From NCBI GenBank assembly GCA_964020085.1, contig OZ026608.1, forward strand, positions 4,345,390-4,409,389: a stretch of 64,000 nucleotides of DNA, in the 5' to 3' direction. This stretch comes from Micromussa lordhowensis (Eukaryota; Cnidaria; Anthozoa; Scleractinia; Lobophylliidae). Shown in pieces: positions 61,101 through 64,000 of this stretch (positions are counted from its first letter, which is position 1; each line of letters starts with the position of its first letter). Made by a program: the position numbers and the translations under genes. Below the pieces are notes generated by a model. The model did no database searches. It saw only the letters and a list, made by a program, of their open reading frames with translations, and was not told where the DNA came from.

Positions 61101-63779
61101 TTCCGGTATGTCAAGTGAGCTCTTGGACCTGTCGCACACCATCCTTGATGTTGTACAGCGAAAGCTTTGTAACCGCGCATGAGAGCAACTGCGCAACATT
61201 TCTTAATGGCTTCCTTTCTTCGTCTGTAGTATCCTCGAACTATTGGGTAACGACCGTCAACTCCAGGGATCGCTCGGCGACCAGTGTCTTTGAAGCAACC
61301 GATTGGCTTGGCTACGAAAACAAAATGAAAACGTAAACTCGAGAAAGCAAACTCGAGAAAATCGACTTGAGAAACTCAAATGTACGTTTAGTGTAATCCT
61401 TGAATTTTTGAATGTGTGAGGTTTCCTTATTTCAACAATAGTGTTTCTGTCCAGGAACTATCGGCTGATATATTTGACCGAGAAGCGAAGCTTCGAGGAC
61501 AAATATGCTAGTTTTTAGAACATCAAATTTCCAAGGAACAACTATCAGACCGATAGTTCTGAGACCTAAACACTCAAATTGTCTTTTTTGTTCACTCATC
61601 TGGGTATTTTCCTCGAACGAGCACTATGGCCAGATAGTGTCTCTCAAGTGATCATTTTAAAACAGTAAGAGTCGGAGAAAATTTAGCTGCAAACTATAGT
61701 ATGGTATAAGGCGAATCGACACAGGCTATATACAAATTTCCACCACTGTTTCAGGACGCAGCGAATGCAAACCATAGTATTGATAGAACCATTGTTATGA
61801 TTAATTGAACAACTATAATGTTTAGCTACAGGCAATAAGCAGTAACAACTAATAAGAATCAGAGAATACTAAATGATAACTTACCAACAACACCAGTGGT
61901 GATTCTGATTGGTGGAGCTATAAAGAAAATAACAAACACATTGATCAATTTTCTTTCATTCAACGAAGAGACAGAAACAAATGAATGAAATCCTCGCACT
62001 GTTATGTGGGGTCATTTCAGTTGTTTAGAATATGATTGCAGAACTAAGTCAATAGTGCTGCTCAGAGTACAAAACAAAAGCAAAACCAACCAACCAACAA
62101 AAACGACATATCGTGCCTCAACAACAAATTACAGAATTGCAAATTTTGTACTGAAATTAAAGTAAAGCAAGAAAAGTGAAGATGAGTGAAACGGGAATTG
62201 CGAAATTCAACAGGCACAAGGAATGAATCGGCGTTTCACTTCTGTTGGTTTTCACTTGATTGCAAAATCATCGAGCTTTTTTTAAGTTACCCGCCTCAGA
62301 CTTTGTTCAGCATGTGTCACAAAGCCCGGGCTTGACTGATCTACCTATTTAATCCCTTTCAGTAATGACCAAATCCCTCTATGAGACGCGCCTGCAGGGA
62401 AACGTGGTAGCTGTATATCCACTCCAAGGTGATGACCTCAGCTACCATAATTCCTTGCAGGCGCACTACATAAAAGAAATTGGCCATTAAAGTCAATTAA
62501 TTATAATCAGTTATAATATGTTTATAATTGTTAAGAATGATAAGCAGTCGCCTTACGTCGTCTTCCTCCTCCCCTACAGTACCCCCACAGTTTGTTTGAC
62601 CTGTAGTCCGGAGTGATCGCGCACCAAGTCCTTCCTCGCTTTGTCCTGGCACAACGATTGTATCGACGCCCGCGATACGTGAAAGGGAACGTACAGCAGT
62701 TGCCTTTTGTAGTACGATATTTGCAGGTTCCTAAGTTAAAAAGTACAAAAGAAATAATGAGTAAAAATCTTTGGTTAAGTAGCTTTCATTACTTAATGCA
62801 TAACAGCTCTTATTTTTGTTCGACTTGCGAAAGCGTCTCGTTAAATACACAGTATATCCTTCTCAAACTCATTAATAGTTCAAAGTTTAAACAAAGGAAA
62901 TCATGACGATGATGGTTTTGGATATCTGATTTTAATTAGGACATTTCTCGCCTTATTATTATTCACCAATTTTAAACAAAGGAAGTCATCGCCAACATGG
63001 TGTTTGCATGGATTTTCACAATTTTATATCTCCGTTTTCTCCTTAGTTTTAGTTTCATTTGAGAAGCTATATCAAGGACTCAAGACAGTGCTTGACCACC
63101 ATTTCCAAACACCTCGAGGTTCGTCCAAAATACGTCGGTGTTTGGAAATGTGGTCGAATGCACTCTTTCGTGCTTGATATATTACGAAACCACTAGCGGA
63201 TTCAATATTCAAATAATAAATTCATTAATGTAATCTTTAGGGGTACGCTTCACTTAGTTTGACTGTAATTTGTAACTGATGTTATCATTTCACCGGAAGA
63301 CTAAAAAGAAAAACAGCCATTTTTTTTCTTATCGATGCGCGCTCGTTTAGACCAGAACCTAAACCTAACCTAACCCTATTTTGCAAAAAAAGAAGCCTAA
63401 AAATAGACATGTTTAAAAATGCCGTGACGTAGGCTTAGTACGGGAGTTGCACGCTCCTAGTGATGGGCCCCTGGTACAATACATCACTCTGCCTCACCTG
63501 ACACTCTGTAGACGTCATTCGCCCACGGTCCTCCTTTTCCATTCCTACATCTGTTTGATCGACCATACTTTGCAAAGGTATATTGAGCCCGCGGTCCTGT
63601 TGCACACCAGCCGCCATGTTGGATTGCAAACATTTTGTACCCGCGTGCAGCGCAAACCAGGGCGCACTTTCGGATAGCGAAAGCACGGCGCTGGTAGTTG
63701 CCTCTTAATAATACACTTCTGCCGTCCATTTGAGGAATTGCTCGACGCCCCGTGTCTTTAAAGCAGCCTATTCGTTGGA
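36020..63779 (-). CDS. Giant secreted WSC-like/FN2 mosaic protein ending in VWA, 5' partial, 38 exons visible
   Basis: Reading minus, exons run from 63779 to 36020: W1 F1 L1 | W2 F2 L2a L2b | W3 F3 L3 | W4 F4 L4 | W5 F5 L5a L5b | W6 F6 Kunitz L7 | W7 F7 L8 | W8 F8 L9a L9b | W9 F9 L10 | W10 F10 L11 | W11 F11 L12 VWA. W is a 94-residue four-cysteine WSC-like domain, F a fibronectin type II domain, L a short Pro/Val/Arg linker. All junctions are phase 1 and all exon lengths are multiples of three, so any exon can be lost or duplicated in frame. About 2,080 residues are visible; signal peptide and start are outside the window. All domains are extracellular types. The protein is very rich in Arg and Lys. 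A role in matrix, mucus, skeleton or capsule is inference; no catalytic site is seen. Confidence 0.85.
36727..36783 (-). CDS. Mosaic gene, linker L12 (B-type long linker)
   Basis: Encodes AIRRPVPIRPTRRPRLPAG between a TCTTTAG acceptor and G|GTAAGT donor. Matches the Pro/Val/Arg linker that follows every B-type unit. Confidence 0.7.
37077..37215 (-). mobile_element. LINE-type 3' tail
   Basis: Reading minus: GCTGCCTGGCTCCGCTAGCC near the start, AT-rich 3' UTR, then AATAAAGATTGATTGATTG, a short (GATT)n tail after AATAAAG like those of CR1/L2-type retroposons. Confidence 0.5.
37439..37597 (-). CDS. Mosaic gene, F11 fibronectin type II exon (B type)
   Basis: Encodes GYCRKRTTDRHCCAFPFIYR, then GRRYNSCTRVRHSRPWCAM and TPNYDRDKKWGNCV. 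The FN2 signature CxFPFxYxGxxYxxC...WCAxTxNYDxDxxWGxC is complete. 159 bp, as in all four B units. Confidence 0.85.
38023..38304 (-). CDS. Mosaic gene, W11 WSC-like exon (B type)
   Basis: Begins VKTLGCFRDTGRRAIP, contains KCALVALRRG, FAVQHQGWCATGP and SNRCRNGKGGPWANDVYSIS. Carries one additional cysteine (RRGCKAF) beyond the four of the family. Confidence 0.85.
38426..38458 (-). CDS. Mosaic gene, linker L11 (A type)
   Basis: Encodes APPIRITTGVVG, identical to L1. Acceptor ATCAACAG, donor G|GTAGGT. Confidence 0.75.
39052..39219 (-). CDS. Mosaic gene, F10 fibronectin type II exon (A type)
   Basis: Encodes GKCRQRTVKGHCCVFPFVYR then GRKQYSCSRRGSRRPWCPI and VPGYRRGQAWGYCRGRR. Shares the VPGYR(R/K)GQxWGYCRG end with F4. 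Confidence 0.85.
39540..39720 (+). repeat. Retroelement remnant with hammerhead-like motif
   Basis: Contains ACTCTGAAGATGACTTCCGC then TCAGGTTGTCGAAACGTCAG. CTGAAGA and GAAACGTC fit the hammerhead core and cleavage-site boxes, with a short GAC/GTC stem between. Such dimer-type hammerheads with minimal stem III occur in Penelope-like elements. It lies in the intron between W10 and F10. Confidence 0.45.
40133..40414 (-). CDS. Mosaic gene, W10 WSC-like exon (A type)
   Basis: Begins VQRIGCYRDTSRRAIPQMDG, contains LCALVAASQGYKMFAVQDGG, WCATGPRAHLTF and RCRNGKGGPWANDVYRVTG. 282 bp, donor GTGAAT. Confidence 0.85.
40600..40890 (+). mobile_element. Retroposon 3' tail continuing into (ATTGC/ATTGT)n
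   Basis: GGGGGTGTCAATAAAGTTTG is followed at once by about 45 units of ATTGC or ATTGT. The order AATAAAG plus a growing pentamer is like that of the LINE at 2973-3420. The block ends 30 bases before linker L10. Open frames here are repeat translation. Confidence 0.6.
40920..40952 (-). CDS. Mosaic gene, linker L10 (C type)
   Basis: Encodes ARPKRVTPSIK plus a split codon. Resembles L3 and L7, which end in SIT. Confidence 0.65.
41405..41575 (-). CDS. Mosaic gene, F9 fibronectin type II exon (C type)
   Basis: Encodes GSCRTRTTSQNCCVFPFIYR then GRRYNRCTAINSRGRPWCAI and TPSYDVDKLYGYCGGRG. The DKLYGYCGG end defines C units together with F3. Confidence 0.85.
41640..41900. repeat. AACAAGGATGG dispersed repeat, copy
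   Basis: Contains ACCTTTAAATTGAAGGAAA, AAAAAGGATGGTCAAGGATGG and ACACGGATTACAA. Relatives at 18,225-18,350 and 60,660-60,800 share the same order. Confidence 0.5.
42009..42290 (-). CDS. Mosaic gene, W9 WSC-like exon (C type)
   Basis: Begins AKNIGCYRDTGRRAIAPLE, contains RRRRYARRKCALAAQKRGYR, HGGWCAASKRGHLTYRRYG and GPWANDVYVLRG. The YARRKCALAA and VLRG features mark C units. Confidence 0.85.
42532..42564 (-). CDS. Mosaic gene, linker L9b (B type, short)
   Basis: Encodes GRVVRITIGLTG. Counterparts at the same array position are L2b and L5b. Confidence 0.7.
42675..42722 (-). CDS. Mosaic gene, linker L9a (B type, long)
   Basis: Encodes GRRPVKPVKPVRPVRPG, a run of PV(K/R) triplets likely to form an extended, basic polyproline-like rod. 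Confidence 0.7.
43096..43254 (-). CDS. Mosaic gene, F8 fibronectin type II exon (B type)
   Basis: Encodes GRCRQRTTSRYCCRFPFIYK then GRRYNSCTKKNHNRPWCAL and TSNYDRDKKWGNCA. 159 bp. Confidence 0.85.
43341..43771 (+). mobile_element. tRNA-derived SINE
   Basis: The head resembles a class II (Leu/Ser-like) tRNA: TTGCCGAGTGGTTTAGGGCG (box A) and AAGTCTAGGTTTCAAGACC (box B). The body includes CCCGGTTTCAGTAGCATGA and ends near CACCTCGCCTCCC. Other fragments of the body occur at 3,565-3,815 and 27,046-27,246. Confidence 0.7.
43992..44273 (-). CDS. Mosaic gene, W8 WSC-like exon (B type)
   Basis: Begins VKSIGCFRDTGRRAIPGVDG, contains KCALVSLKRRHKAFAVQHGG, WCATGPKAHLTYRRYGRS and GPWANDVYLISG. Confidence 0.85.
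44316..44686. repeat. Repeat of TTCCATGACTTTCC motifs
   Basis: At both ends of the interval the motif TTCCATGAC(C/T)TTTCC recurs (44,330-44,365 and 44,575-44,660), ending near CCGAACCCTGAG. It resembles a non-autonomous DNA transposon with subterminal repeats; exact ends unclear. Confidence 0.4.
44799..44831 (-). CDS. Mosaic gene, linker L8 (A type)
   Basis: Encodes AKPIRVTTGVLG, close to L1 and L11. Confidence 0.7.
44905..45440. repeat. (CAGA)n array with internal 240-bp duplication
   Basis: Long GACAGACAGA tract with GATCGATCGATAGA islands. A complex block (ACACATAAAGAAACAAACAG flanked by GACAG tracts) occurs twice about 240 bases apart. It ends 30 bases before the F7 donor. VCLSVCLSV frames on the minus strand are repeat translation. 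Confidence 0.9.
45471..45638 (-). CDS. Mosaic gene, F7 fibronectin type II exon (A type)
   Basis: Encodes GKCRLRTTTGYCCVPFTYRR then RRYNGCATNRRGQKWCAITP and FNKNKLWGYCRGG. One residue of the CCxFPF core is missing (CCVPF), unlike the other F domains. Confidence 0.8.
45793..46074 (-). CDS. Mosaic gene, W7 WSC-like exon (A type)
   Basis: Begins VQRIGCFKDTSRRAITPLEG, contains RCALAAARYGYIVFAVQHGG, QCFGGPRAHRTYAKYG and GGAWANDVYRVSG. Has GQCF where most copies have GWCA, and GGAWA where others have GGPWA, as in W4. Donor GTTTGA is weak. Confidence 0.85.
46369..46404 (-). CDS. Mosaic gene, linker L7 (C type)
   Basis: Encodes AVRSVKIIPSIT plus a split codon, similar to L3. Confidence 0.7.
46530..46670 (+). 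repeat. Penelope-like remnant with hammerhead-like motif
   Basis: CGGACGAAGGGCTAACGCTC is followed by GAAACGTCAGC. The GGGC/GCTC stem, GAAAC box and GTC cleavage site are intact; the CTGACGA box has U to G (CGGACGA), which should abolish cleavage. The downstream TTACGGTGGCCAATTCACAT belongs to the same dispersed element. Confidence 0.5.
46895..47095 (-). mobile_element. AATTAGATTATGAGCTCGA repeat family, copy d
   Basis: Contains TCACGAATACCGTTCTC, CACTATCTATTCTG, GAGGATTTAGATAAACG and TTTCTATGCGTGAGCTCG in the inverted order seen at 29,640-29,860. Confidence 0.6.
47219..47395 (-). CDS. Mosaic gene, Kunitz/BPTI exon
   Basis: Encodes SRAVCNLPKVTGPCRAAFRR, then WYFNKATGRCEMFTYGGCKG and NGNNFRSKSECEQKCLK. 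All six cysteines and the YGGCxGNxNNF core are present. The reactive-site P1 residue (after GPC) is Arg, predicting trypsin-like serine-protease inhibition if folded and exposed. It is the only Kunitz exon in the visible array and is inserted between F6 and L7, phase 1-1. Confidence 0.9.
47956..48126 (-). CDS. Mosaic gene, F6 fibronectin type II exon (C type)
   Basis: Encodes GSCRTRTTRNNCCVFPFIYR then GRRYTSCSTARSKGRPWCGL and TPSYDQDKLWGYCRGGG. WCG replaces the usual WCA. Confidence 0.85.
48533..48814 (-). CDS. Mosaic gene, W6 WSC-like exon (C type)
   Basis: Begins AIPIGCFRDTGRRAIATLEG, contains KYAIQKCALAANKRRYRLFA, HRGWCASARFAYRTYPRYG and GPWANSVYILRG. The usual NDVY is NSVY here. Confidence 0.85.
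48859..48974. mobile_element. Palindromic MITE with AACAATTATTCC ends
   Basis: AACAATTATTCCATGAGCGC is mirrored by GCGCGAGTGGAATAATTGTT; the inner TTGGATATGAGATGAT and ATCATCTCATATCCAA are perfect arms. Confidence 0.75.
49172..49315. mobile_element. Palindromic MITE with AACCCGCGTGTAAGGACC ends
   Basis: The left AAAAACCCGCGTGTAAGGACC is approximately mirrored by GGTTCTTATATGTGGGTTG on the right. Confidence 0.45.
49440..50520 (+). repeat. Left subterminal minisatellite
   Basis: Units of about 143-148 bases (with ATCGCTGTTGTAGTAG and CCCCATAAACTTTTGTCG) alternate with 92-base deleted units. The order long, short, long, long recurs with a period of about 530 bases, indicating duplication of a four-unit block. 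Confidence 0.85.
50930..51400 (+). repeat. Central 140-bp tandem repeat
   Basis: CTGGATTGTTAATTTCTTTC occurs at 51,121 and 51,261, exactly 140 bases apart, with a third diverged copy upstream. Units share GACACGGGTCATATTG, GAGAACGAGGTATACATATT and TCGCCCACGCTTTTGC. Confidence 0.85.
51470..51870 (-). repeat. Right subterminal minisatellite
   Basis: Four units with a 120-base period, each with TGACAAATCGAACGAATCGA, CACCGGGTCGCCG and ACTAATGAGATGCAATTGTC. The shared motif is the reverse complement of that in the left array. Confidence 0.85.
52080..52200. repeat. Half copy of the AATAGGCCATTTCCG MITE family
   Basis: GGCCAATTTTCCGAGTTTCC, CTTTGCCTCTGTGTCAAAACG and TTCATTTTCATTCAAATC parallel the left arm of 12,611-12,817. 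Confidence 0.45.
52672..52704 (-). CDS. Mosaic gene, linker L5b (B type, short)
   Basis: Encodes ARAVPITIGLKG. Acceptor CCACTGCAG, donor G|GTAAGT. Confidence 0.7.
53235..53282 (-). CDS. Mosaic gene, linker L5a (B type, long)
   Basis: Encodes ARKPVRPVKPVVRPPRG, counterpart of L2a and L9a. Confidence 0.7.
53392..53550 (-). CDS. Mosaic gene, F5 fibronectin type II exon (B type)
   Basis: Encodes GSCGAKTTSKYCCSLPFIYK then GRRYNSCTRRKHNRPWCAL and TPNYDRDKKWANCA. CCSLPF replaces CCxFPF and WAN replaces WGN. Confidence 0.85.
54129..54262. mobile_element. Palindromic MITE (TTACACTAGCAACATAACGACAT)
   Basis: AAGGCCTGGTTTACACTAGC is mirrored by GCTAGTGTGAGGTAGGCCTT; inner ACATAACGACAT and ATGTCGTTATGT arms. 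It abuts a second, related palindrome. Confidence 0.7.
54263..54718. mobile_element. Palindromic MITE (TTCCCACTA, CATAATCATAATCATAAG)
   Basis: AAGCTTAGTTCCCACTACCG is mirrored by CGCTAGTGGGAACTAGGCTT. ATAATCATAATCATAAGC-type repeats line both arms. It ends 9 bases before exon W5. Confidence 0.75.
54727..55008 (-). CDS. Mosaic gene, W5 WSC-like exon (B type)
   Basis: Begins VKPLGCFKDTGRRAIPGVDG, then RYPIVRGYYRKRKDAIRKCA, TVFAVQHQGWCATGRRAHLT and GPWANDVYRVHG. The HQGWCATG form is shared with W2 and W11. Confidence 0.85.
55201..55233 (-). CDS. Mosaic gene, linker L4 (A type)
   Basis: Encodes APAIRITSGVV plus a split codon. Confidence 0.7.
55769..55942 (-). CDS. Mosaic gene, F4 fibronectin type II exon (A type)
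   Basis: Encodes GKCRQSTIQGNCCVFPFRYG then GRTYKGCTRRGSRLRRAWCA and TVPGYRKGQSWGYCRGKK. Confidence 0.85.
55943..56835 (-). other. Intron between W4 and F4 with G-rich tracts
   Basis: Plus-strand guanine runs at about 56,106-56,116 and 56,652-56,680 (about 17 G in one run) could form G-quadruplexes. No coding sequence is recognised. Confidence 0.6.
56836..57117 (-). CDS. Mosaic gene, W4 WSC-like exon (A type)
   Basis: Begins VQRIGCFKDSSRRAIPILEG, contains KCALVAVKRGYSFMGVQHGG, QCFSGPHAYKTYAKYG and GGAWANDVYRIA. Shares the GQCF and GGAWA variants with W7. The donor GTGCTT is weak. Confidence 0.8.
57118..57736 (-). other. Intron between L3 and W4
   Basis: No repeat family or coding feature recognised; the plus-strand frame at 57,296-57,484 has no domain. 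Confidence 0.5.
57737..57772 (-). CDS. Mosaic gene, linker L3 (C type)
   Basis: Encodes AVRPIRISTSIT plus a split codon. Confidence 0.7.
57870..58037 (-). CDS. Mosaic gene, F3 fibronectin type II exon (C type)
   Basis: Encodes GSCRTRSSTGNCCVFPFIYR then GRRYNRCTRVRSKRPWCAIT and PNYDHDKLYGYCGGRK. Confidence 0.85.
58306..58587 (-). CDS. Mosaic gene, W3 WSC-like exon (C type)
   Basis: Begins AKGIGCYRDTGRRAIATLEG, contains RRRRYARRKCALAAYKRGYR, HGGWCASARRAHLTYRRYG and GPWANDVYVLRG. Confidence 0.85.
58588..59434 (-). other. Intron between L2b and W3 with MITE
   Basis: Contains AT-rich sequence and, at 59,170-59,282, a block (CACCAATTTTATACAAAGGA, TCGCCAACATGGTGTTTGCA) that is repeated at 62,940-63,066 in front of another copy of the same MITE. 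Confidence 0.6.
59283..59426. mobile_element. ATATCAAACACGAAAGAC MITE, copy 4
   Basis: GATATATCGGACACTCAGGA to CCCGTATTTGATATC, with the CATTTCCAAACACCTCGAAG arm. It ends 8 bases from the donor of linker L2b. Confidence 0.7.
59435..59467 (-). CDS. Mosaic gene, linker L2b (B type, short)
   Basis: Encodes GRPVRVTVGLIG. Confidence 0.7.
59586..59627 (-). CDS. Mosaic gene, linker L2a (B type, long)
   Basis: Encodes GRRPVKPVRPVPSRG. Confidence 0.7.
59967..60330 (+). repeat. tRNA-containing tandem repeat
   Basis: A 112-bp block (TCAGG..TTCTTCTTTCCAAT to ATACATTACAT) occurs at 59,967-60,078 and again at 60,219-60,330, about 90 percent alike. The second copy is preceded by the tRNA-like sequence; the first has lost its head. 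The unit therefore looks like a tRNA-headed retroposon or tandem tRNA repeat. Confidence 0.7.
60137..60208 (+). tRNA. tRNA-Thr(GGU)-like sequence, probably a repeat-derived pseudo-tRNA
   Basis: 72 nt fold as a cloverleaf: acceptor GGCTTCA/TGAAGCC, D arm GCTC-AGTTGGTA-GAGC, T arm ATGGG-TTCGAAT-CCCGT. Internal promoter boxes TAGCTCAGTTGG and GGTTCGAATCC are intact and a T run follows. The anticodon loop TCGGTAT places GGT at 34-36, but position 33 is C where U is almost universal and the stem has a mismatch. It may be transcribed yet not function in decoding. Confidence 0.5.
60422..60580 (-). CDS. Mosaic gene, F2 fibronectin type II exon (B type)
   Basis: Encodes GSCRKRTTSRYCCVFPFIYK then GRRYNRCTRKNHKRHWCAIT and SNYDRDRKWGNCA. 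Donor GTTAGC is weak compared with the GTAAG donors of F5, F8 and F11. Confidence 0.85.
60581..61029 (-). other. Intron between W2 and F2
   Basis: Contains a copy of the AACAAGGATAG dispersed repeat at 60,660-60,800; otherwise nothing recognised. Confidence 0.5.
61030..61311 (-). CDS. Mosaic gene, W2 WSC-like exon (B type)
   Basis: Begins AKPIGCFKDTGRRAIPGVDG, then RYPIVRGYYRRRKEAIKKCC, FAVQHQGWCATGPRAHLTY and GPWANDVYVVSG. It has an extra cysteine (KCCAVA). Confidence 0.85.
61312..61884 (-). other. Intron between L1 and W2
   Basis: No coding feature. Two opposed stretches, GAACTATCGGCTGATA and TATCAGACCGATAGTTC, form an inverted repeat about 100 bases apart near 61,455-61,560. Confidence 0.5.
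61885..61917 (-). CDS. Mosaic gene, linker L1 (A type)
   Basis: Encodes APPIRITTGVVG. Acceptor TTTCTTTATAG, donor G|GTAAGT. Confidence 0.7.
61918..62556 (-). other. Intron between F1 and L1
   Basis: Contains a probable palindromic repeat near 62,350-62,490 (TTTCAGTAATGACC and GGCCATTAAAG at the ends; CGCGCCTGCAGGGA and TCCTTGCAGGCGC inside). No coding sequence. Confidence 0.5.
62557..62730 (-). CDS. Mosaic gene, F1 fibronectin type II exon (A type)
   Basis: Encodes GTCKYRTTKGNCCTFPFTYR then GRRYNRCARTKRGRTWCAIT and PDYRSNKLWGYCRGGG. Confidence 0.85.
62731..63497 (-). other. Intron between W1 and F1 with MITE
   Basis: Includes the MITE at 63,067-63,183 and the 62,940-63,066 block shared with 59,170-59,282. 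No coding sequence. Confidence 0.6.
63067..63183. mobile_element. ATATCAAACACGAAAGAC MITE, copy 5
   Basis: CTATATCAAGGACTCAAGAC to TCTTTCGTGCTTGATATAT; the central GAAAATACGATGCG-type part is deleted. Confidence 0.65.
63498..63779 (-). CDS. Mosaic gene, W1 WSC-like exon (A type), most 5' exon visible
   Basis: Begins VQRIGCFKDTGRRAIPQMDG, contains RKCALVCAARGYKMFAIQHG, GWCATGPRAQYTFAKYG and GPWANDVYRVSG. The acceptor TTGTTTCAG shows that at least one further exon lies beyond the window. It is nearest to W10 in sequence (QRIGC, QMDGRS). Confidence 0.85.
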
Positions 63780-64000
63780 CTGAAACAAGATCGGCGGAAA
63801 CATAAGTCATATAGTTGCTCCTTTGGTGATCAGTGTTCATGATTTTGAAAGTGGGTAAAAGCTAAAAAATGAACTAAAAAATCACAAAGTTTCCCAAATT
63901 TTCGAACCGTATCTCTAGTTCGTCTTCGGAGGACAATGAATTTGAAATAACAAATCATTGGCTTGATGTTTTGGTTCCCAAGAGAACTCCATTTGAAAGG
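63780..64000 (-). other. Intron leading to exons outside the window
   Basis: No linker exon of the kind expected upstream of an A unit (C type, ending SIT) is visible in these 221 bases. Confidence 0.4.

Overview
The window looks like nuclear DNA of an anthozoan cnidarian, most likely a stony coral. The reasons are AT-rich intron-dense genes with GT-AG splicing, a very high load of palindromic MITE-like repeats, tRNA-derived SINEs, degenerate hammerhead-ribozyme repeats, and extracellular mosaic domains (fibronectin type II, WSC-like, Kunitz, VWA). Nothing prokaryotic or viral is seen. The assignment to corals is inference; the exons and repeats are read directly from the sequence.

Layout. 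(1) 1-2,200, plus strand: the last exons of a short-chain dehydrogenase/reductase related to retinol or 17-beta-hydroxysteroid dehydrogenases (577-816 and 1941-2143). (2) 2,200-11,600: no convincing gene; a 5'-truncated LINE, an inverted SINE, palindromes and an old segmental duplication (about 3,990-4,740 against 7,880-8,560). (3) 11,620-28,561, plus strand: a complete Patched-domain (PTCHD/sterol-sensing) transporter-like gene. I rebuilt it as 23 coding exons whose phases all close (2,940 nt, 979 residues plus stop). It has one GC-AG intron, and its introns hold many MITEs, a perfect 169-bp tandem duplication and a (TATAG)n array. (4) 28,562-36,019: a convergent intergenic region with MITEs and a frameshifted relic of a VWA exon. 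(5) 36,020 to beyond 64,000, minus strand: the 3' part of one very large secreted mosaic protein gene, 38 exons and about 2,080 codons visible, with the 5' end outside the window.

The minus-strand gene is the most notable object. It alternates a 94-residue four-cysteine WSC-like exon (W, always 282 bp) with a fibronectin type II exon (F), joined by short Pro/Arg/Val linker exons (L). Every exon junction is phase 1. The modules are not simple repeats: domain sequence, F-exon length and linker sequence all follow a repeating A-B-C order, so the array is (A-B-C) x 3 plus A-B, then a linker and a terminal VWA domain. One C unit carries an extra Kunitz exon. The gene appears to have grown by duplication of a block of about seven to eight exons, a higher-order repeat in exons. 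Its introns were later invaded by a 2.56-kb terminal-inverted-repeat element with mirror-image subterminal satellite arrays, by MITEs, SINEs, hammerhead-like retroelement remnants and a tRNA-derived repeat. The protein is predicted to be a strongly basic extracellular or matrix protein; its function is unknown.
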